Source: Candidatus Omnitrophota bacterium (GTDB lineage: Bacteria > Omnitrophota > Gorgyraeia > Aquiviventales > Aquiviventaceae). Taken from it: a DNA stretch of 10,141 nucleotides. This document shows, in pieces, positions 6,515-10,141 of the stretch. Both the position numbers and the translations under genes were made by a program. The notes below the pieces were generated by a model. The model was not told the DNA's origin. It worked only from the letters and a program-made list of their open reading frames with translations, and searched no databases. The number at the start of each line of letters is the position of its first letter. Positions within the stretch are counted from its first letter, which is position 1. The DNA lies in contig JACQRG010000013.1 of NCBI GenBank assembly GCA_016206565.1, positions 1 to 10,141 of the forward strand. Reading direction: 5' to 3'.

Positions 6515-7686
6515 AAAAAACAGTTGTCCTGGCATATTCAGGTGGCCTTGATACCTCGGTGTGCGTGAAATGGCTGGCCGAGCGCGGCTGGCGGGTCATC
6601 GCCTTCATGGCCGACGTGGGGCAGGGCGATCCCTCGGCCGAGGCCGTGGCGCGGGCCAAGGTGGCGGGGGCGGCGAAGGTCGTCATCCGGGACCTGCGCA
6701 AAGAGTTCCTGGTTGACTACTGCTTCCCGGCGCTGAAGGCCCACGCGGTCTACGAGGGCAAGTACCTGCTGGCCACGGCGCTCTCGCGGCCGCTCATCGC
6801 CAAGCATCTGGTGGAGGTCGCGCATGCGATGCGCGCCAAGGCGATCGCGCACGGCTGCACCGGCAAAGGCAACGACCAGGTGCGCTTCGAGCTGACCGCG
6901 CGGATCCTGGACCCGCGCCTGCAGATCATCGCACCGGTCCGGGAATGGTCCTTCCGGTCCCGGGAAGAGGAGATGGACTACGCCAAGCGCCACGGCATTC
7001 CGGTGCCGGTGACCAAGTACCGCCCGTACAGCATTGACCAGAACCTGTGGGGCACGAGCATCGAGGCCGGGGCGTTGGAGAACCCCTGGGCCGAGCCGCC
7101 GGCGGACACCTTTCGCTCGATCCGTCCGCCAGGGCGGACCGCGGCGCGTCCGGCGTACGTGACCATCGGGTTGACGCGGGGCGTGCCCACGCAGCTCAAC
7201 GGGCGGGCGGCGCTTCCGATCGCGCTCGTGCAGCGGCTCAACGCGCTGGGCGCGGCGTACGGCGTGGGCCGCGCGGACATCATCGAGAGCCGGGTCGTGG
7301 GGATCAAGTCGCGCGAGGTCTATGAGGCGCCGGCCGGCACGATCCTGCTGGAGGCGCACCAGGACCTGGAGCGGATGGTGCTGGACCGCGAGCTGCTGCA
7401 TCTCAAGCAGCGCCTGGCCGGGACATACGCGGAGCTGATTTACGGCGGGCTGTGGGAGACGCCGATGAAGGCCGCGCTGGACGCCTTTGTGGACGTGACG
7501 CAGCGGCATGTGACCGGCGCGGTGCGGGTGAAGCTCTGCAAAGGGACCTGCCAGGTGGTGGGCCGGCGCTCGCCGCACAGCCTCTACCGGCAGCGCCTGG
7601 CGACGTATTCAGCCAGGGACCAATTTGATCAGTGCGCCGCGGAAGGGTTCATCAAGCTGACAGGGCTTCCCTATGAACGCTGCTGA
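6511..7686 (+). CDS. argG: Argininosuccinate synthase
   Basis: ArgG (391 residues, near the usual 400) condenses citrulline and aspartate with ATP to argininosuccinate, releasing AMP and pyrophosphate. The ATP pyrophosphatase P-loop AYSGGLDTS spans residues 8-16. YEGKYLLATALSRPLIAK (81-98) and AHGCTGKGNDQVRFEL (113-128) bind citrulline, aspartate and ATP. SIDQNLWG and the ENPWAEPP stretch further on are typical. The ATG overlaps the argF stop (ATGA, 6511-6514) and is preceded by a repeat-derived GGAGG. The stop codon also falls in repeat sequence: GCTGAA at 7682-7687 is one base short of a heptamer unit. The C-terminus (residues up to GLPYERC) nevertheless looks complete. Confidence 0.96.
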   Translation: MKKTVVLAYSGGLDTSVCVKWLAERGWRVIAFMADVGQGDPSAEAVARAKVAGAAKVVIRDLRKEFLVDYCFPALKAHAVYEGKYLLATALSRPLIAKHLVEVAHAMRAKAIAHGCTGKGNDQVRFELTARILDPRLQIIAPVREWSFRSREEEMDYAKRHGIPVPVTKYRPYSIDQNLWGTSIEAGALENPWAEPPADTFRSIRPPGRTAARPAYVTIGLTRGVPTQLNGRAALPIALVQRLNALGAAYGVGRADIIESRVVGIKSREVYEAPAGTILLEAHQDLERMVLDRELLHLKQRLAGTYAELIYGGLWETPMKAALDAFVDVTQRHVTGAVRVKLCKGTCQVVGRRSPHSLYRQRLATYSARDQFDQCAAEGFIKLTGLPYERC

Positions 7687-7751
7687 AGGCTCAAGGCTCA
7701 AGGCTCAAGGGGCGGTTGTCGCCTTCAGCCTTCAGCCTGGAGCCTCGAGCC
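7682..7751. repeat. Heptanucleotide repeat hairpin between argG and argH
   Basis: On the + strand a partial GCTGAA (7682-7687) is followed by three GGCTCAA units (7688-7708) and GG. On the - strand, reading back from 7751, come GGCTCGA, GGCTCCA, GGCTGAA, GGCTGAA and GG (7722-7751). The two arms face each other across an 11-nt loop (7711-7721) and pair well, with about one mismatch per heptamer; a short GGCG/CGCC stem (7711-7714/7720-7723) is an alternative tip. The element fills nearly all of the 75-nt argG-argH gap, the only real gap inside the arg operon. It may stabilise or attenuate the message; no T-run follows. Confidence 0.88.
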
Positions 7752-7756
7752 AGAGG
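7752..7756 (+). promoter_or_regulatory. Shine-Dalgarno site of argH
   Basis: AGAGG at 7752-7756 sits 5 nt before the argH ATG, directly after the last base of the repeat hairpin. Most other genes in the window lack such a site; argH and argG, the two genes next to the heptamer repeats, have the clearest ones. Confidence 0.5.
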
Positions 7757-7761
7757 TCGGG

Positions 7762-9138
7762 ATGAAGCACAAATTGTGGGGAGGTCGTTTTACGAAGCGG
7801 ACCGATCCGCTGGTTGAACGGTTCACATCCAGCATCGGCGTGGACCACCGCCTGGCCCGCTACGACGTGATCGGCTCGATCGCGCATGCGAAGATGCTCG
7901 GCCGCTGCCGGATCATCCCGTCGGCCGAGAGCCGGCGCATGGTCCGGGGCCTGGAGCGGCTGCTGGCCGCGATGCGGCAGGGCCGGTGGAAGGTCAACCC
8001 GTCGGCCGAGGACATCCACACCCAGGTCCAGCAGGGCCTGGAGCGGCTGATCGGGCCGGTCGCCCGGAAACTGCAGACCGCCCGCAGCCGCAACGACCAG
8101 GTGAGCCTTGACCTGCGCCTCTACTGCCGCGACGCCGTGGCGGATCTCTCGCGCGAGATCCGCGCGTTGCAGCACGCCCTGGTCCAGCTGGCGAGCCGCT
8201 ATCGGAGCGTGGTGATCCCGGGGTACACCCACCTGCAGCGCGCGCAGCCGATCTTGCTGGCGCACCATCTGCTGGCCTACGTCGAGATGCTGGAGCGCGA
8301 CAGCCGGCGGCTGGCGGACGCTAAGGCGCGCATCAACGTGCTGCCGCTGGGGGCAGGAGCCCTGGCCGGCACGTCGCTGCCGATTGACCGGCGCTACGTC
8401 GCGCGGCTGCTCGGCTTCCCGGCGGTCGCAGACAACAGCATGGATGCGGTGTCGGACCGGGACTTCGCGCTGGAGCTCATCGGGGTGCTGGCCGGGCTGG
8501 GCATCCACCTCTCGCGGTTCGCGGAAGACGCCATTCTCTGGACGAGCGAGGAATTCGGCCTGCTCGCGCTCGATGACGCGTTCGCGACCGGCTCGAGCCT
8601 GATGCCGCAGAAAAAGAACCCCGACGTGCTGGAGCTCATCCGGGGCCAGGCCGGCGTGATCATCGGGCACCTCACCGGGTTTTTGACGGTGATGAAGGGT
8701 CTGCCCATGTCGTATAATCGAGATCTCCAGTGGGATAAGCGCTTCGTCTTTGAATCGGTGGACGCCAGCCGCCAGGCGCTGGCGGTGCTCGCAGGGTTGC
8801 TGCGCCGTGTGCGCGTGCGGACCGAGCGCGCCGAGGCGCTGGTGGCGAGCGACGCGCTGTGCGCGACCGACCTGGCCGAGCACCTCGTCGGACGGGGGAT
8901 GGCGTTCCGGGACGCCCATGAGGTGGTGGGGCGGGCGGTGGCCCTGGCCCAGCGGCAGGGCAAGAGCCTGCGCCAGCTCGGCCTGCCGGCGCTGCGGCGC
9001 CTCTCATCCCGCTTCGACGCCGGGGCCTTGAAAGTGCTGGACCCGCGCCGCTCCGTGGCGCGCAAACGCAGCCTGGGCAGCACCAACCCGGCGCAGGTCG
9101 CCCGGGCGCTGGCGCGCTGGAGGGCGCGGTTGCGCTGA
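7762..9138 (+). CDS. argH: Argininosuccinate lyase
   Basis: ArgH (458 residues, usual length) splits argininosuccinate into arginine and fumarate, the last step of the pathway. It belongs to the fumarase/aspartase superfamily. The N-terminus KLWGGRF (4-10) is typical; TARSRNDQVSLDLRLY spans 106-121; PGYTHLQRAQP (153-163) contains the catalytic-site His157. The family signature GSSLMPQKKNPD (277-288) contains the catalytic serine loop and Lys284. MSYNRDLQWDK follows at about residue 315. Substitutions are mild: DIHTQVQQGLE (84-94) differs from the more common DIHMNIE. The gene is separated from argG by the repeat hairpin but is otherwise in line with the operon; lysA begins 5 nt after its stop. 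Confidence 0.95.
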   Translation: MKHKLWGGRFTKRTDPLVERFTSSIGVDHRLARYDVIGSIAHAKMLGRCRIIPSAESRRMVRGLERLLAAMRQGRWKVNPSAEDIHTQVQQGLERLIGPVARKLQTARSRNDQVSLDLRLYCRDAVADLSREIRALQHALVQLASRYRSVVIPGYTHLQRAQPILLAHHLLAYVEMLERDSRRLADAKARINVLPLGAGALAGTSLPIDRRYVARLLGFPAVADNSMDAVSDRDFALELIGVLAGLGIHLSRFAEDAILWTSEEFGLLALDDAFATGSSLMPQKKNPDVLELIRGQAGVIIGHLTGFLTVMKGLPMSYNRDLQWDKRFVFESVDASRQALAVLAGLLRRVRVRTERAEALVASDALCATDLAEHLVGRGMAFRDAHEVVGRAVALAQRQGKSLRQLGLPALRRLSSRFDAGALKVLDPRRSVARKRSLGSTNPAQVARALARWRARLR

Positions 9139-9143
9139 ATCGC

Positions 9144-10141
9144 ATGTACTATCCGCATGATTTCGCCATGAGACGCGGCCAGCTCCATTGCGAGCAGGTG
9201 CCGGTGCGGCGCATCGCCGAGGCGGTGGGCACGCCGGTCTACGTCTACAGCCGCAAGACGCTGGTGGAGCACTACCGCAAGCTGCGCGACGCCTTCGCGC
9301 GGCTGCGGCCGCTGATCTGTTTTTCGGTGAAGGCCAACGGCAACCTGGCCATCCTGCGGCTGCTCGTGCGGCAGGGGGCCGGGCTGGACATCGTCTCGGG
9401 CGGAGAGCTCTACAAAGCGCTGCGGGTCGGCTGCCCGGCGTCGCGGATCGTCTATGCCAGCGTGGGCAAGTCCGCCCAGGAGATCCGCGCCGCACTTCGC
9501 GCCGGCATCTTCTGCTTCAACGTCGAGTCGGCGGCGGAGCTGGACGCCATTGACACGATCGCGCGGCGGCTGGGTGTGGTGGCGCGGGTGGCGCTGCGCA
9601 TCAACCCGGACGTCAAAGCCCGCACGCACCGCTACATCACGACCGGGGTGGCCGAGAGCAAATTCGGGATTGACCCGGCGACCGCCGCGGGCCTCCTGCG
9701 CCGCCACCGGGCGTTTCCCGGCGCGCGCATGATCGGCCTGCACCTGCACATCGGCTCGCAGATCAGCGAGGCGCGGCCGTTCGTGCAGGCCATCCGCCGC
9801 GCCGGCGAGGTGCTGCGCCAGGGCCGTCGCTTCGGGGCACCCCTGGAATGGATGAACCTCGGCGGCGGCTTAGGGATCATCTACCGGGACGAGCGGCCGC
9901 AGACCCCCAAGGCGTTCGCCGCGGCGGTCGTGCCGCTGCTCTTGGCGCTGAAGGTGCGGCTCATCCTGGAGCCGGGCCGGTTCATCGTCGGCAACGCCGG
10001 CATCCTGGTGACGCGCGTGTTGTACGTGAAAGGGGCGCGGTCGCGCGCCTTCGCCGTCGTGGATGCCGGGATGAACGACTTGATCCGCCCCGCGCTGTAC
10101 GGCGCGTACCATGAAGTCGCCCCGCTCAAGCAGAACGGGCA
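9144..10141 (+). CDS. lysA: Diaminopimelate decarboxylase, 3' end beyond the window
   Basis: LysA decarboxylates meso-diaminopimelate to L-lysine. 332 codons are present of an expected 410-420, so the C-terminal part, including the CES-type active-site motif, is missing because the window ends, not because the gene is broken. The fold-III PLP barrel is clear: GTPVYVYS (residues 29-36), the PLP-lysine Lys63 in CFSVKANGN, GLDIVSGGEL (80-89), SKFGI (172-176), HIGSQ (202-206), the glycine-rich NLGGGLG (238-244), EPGR (276-279) and VDAGMNDLIRPALYGAYHE near the end. The ATG at 9144 lies 5 nt after the argH stop; a second ATG at 9168 is possible but would shorten the usual N-terminus. No Shine-Dalgarno site is visible, so coupling to argH translation is likely. 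Its place here joins lysine to arginine synthesis. Confidence 0.94.
   Translation, partial: MYYPHDFAMRRGQLHCEQVPVRRIAEAVGTPVYVYSRKTLVEHYRKLRDAFARLRPLICFSVKANGNLAILRLLVRQGAGLDIVSGGELYKALRVGCPASRIVYASVGKSAQEIRAALRAGIFCFNVESAAELDAIDTIARRLGVVARVALRINPDVKARTHRYITTGVAESKFGIDPATAAGLLRRHRAFPGARMIGLHLHIGSQISEARPFVQAIRRAGEVLRQGRRFGAPLEWMNLGGGLGIIYRDERPQTPKAFAAAVVPLLLALKVRLILEPGRFIVGNAGILVTRVLYVKGARSRAFAVVDAGMNDLIRPALYGAYHEVAPLKQNG

Noticed and set aside
8683..8718. TTGACG and a perfect TATAAT inside argH as an internal promoter
   Set aside because: The spacing is about 24 nt, far from 17, and TATAAT encodes the conserved Tyr-Asn of the MSYNRDLQ motif, so it is explained by coding.

Overview
The window is a GC-rich (roughly two-thirds G+C by eye) stretch of bacterial chromosome in which every gene reads on the + strand. 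It carries two ribosomal protein genes (rplM and rpsI), then a complete arginine biosynthesis cluster (argC-argJ-argB-argD-argF-argG-argH), and ends inside lysA, cut off by the window edge. No mobile-element genes, CRISPR array or tRNA were found. The organism is an uncultured-type, Shine-Dalgarno-poor bacterium. From memory of similar gene orders (ribosomal L13-S9, then arg genes, then lysA) and of this style of short intergenic repeats, a high-GC member of the Omnitrophota or a related PVC lineage is my best guess, held at moderate-to-low confidence because no search was possible.

Layout. Positions 1-164 hold no convincing gene but fold into a long imperfect hairpin of unknown role. A near-consensus sigma-70 promoter (182-210) lies so close to the rplM start (220) that the mRNA should be essentially leaderless. 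rplM and rpsI (220-1079) are packed together. A 170-nt gap (1080-1249) is filled by four copies of a CACAGAGACACAGA-type repeat arranged as nested inverted pairs, and a candidate extended -10 element for the arg operon sits at its right edge.

The arg operon (1250-9138) has gaps of 1-2 nt or 4-nt ATGA overlaps at nearly every junction, so translation is probably coupled. The set covers glutamate to arginine: ArgJ moves the acetyl group from N-acetylornithine to glutamate, so the acetylated cycle can run without a separate ArgA/ArgE; ArgB, ArgC and ArgD build N-acetylornithine; ArgF, ArgG and ArgH turn ornithine into citrulline, argininosuccinate and arginine. lysA follows five bases later and makes lysine from meso-diaminopimelate; ArgD-type aminotransferases often also serve that pathway.

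The less ordinary signals are: (i) a heptanucleotide repeat family of the form GGCT-N-N-A that runs into the 3' ends of both argF and argG, adds a short repeat-derived tail to ArgF and supplies the ribosome-binding site of argG; (ii) complete absence of the palindromic hexamer RTCGAY, visible as all ten Ile-Asp pairs being written with ATT although ATC is otherwise the dominant Ile codon; (iii) the leaderless promoter and the general scarcity of Shine-Dalgarno sites; (iv) the long 5' hairpin. The protein-coding content itself is conventional, and I see no new enzymatic system here.
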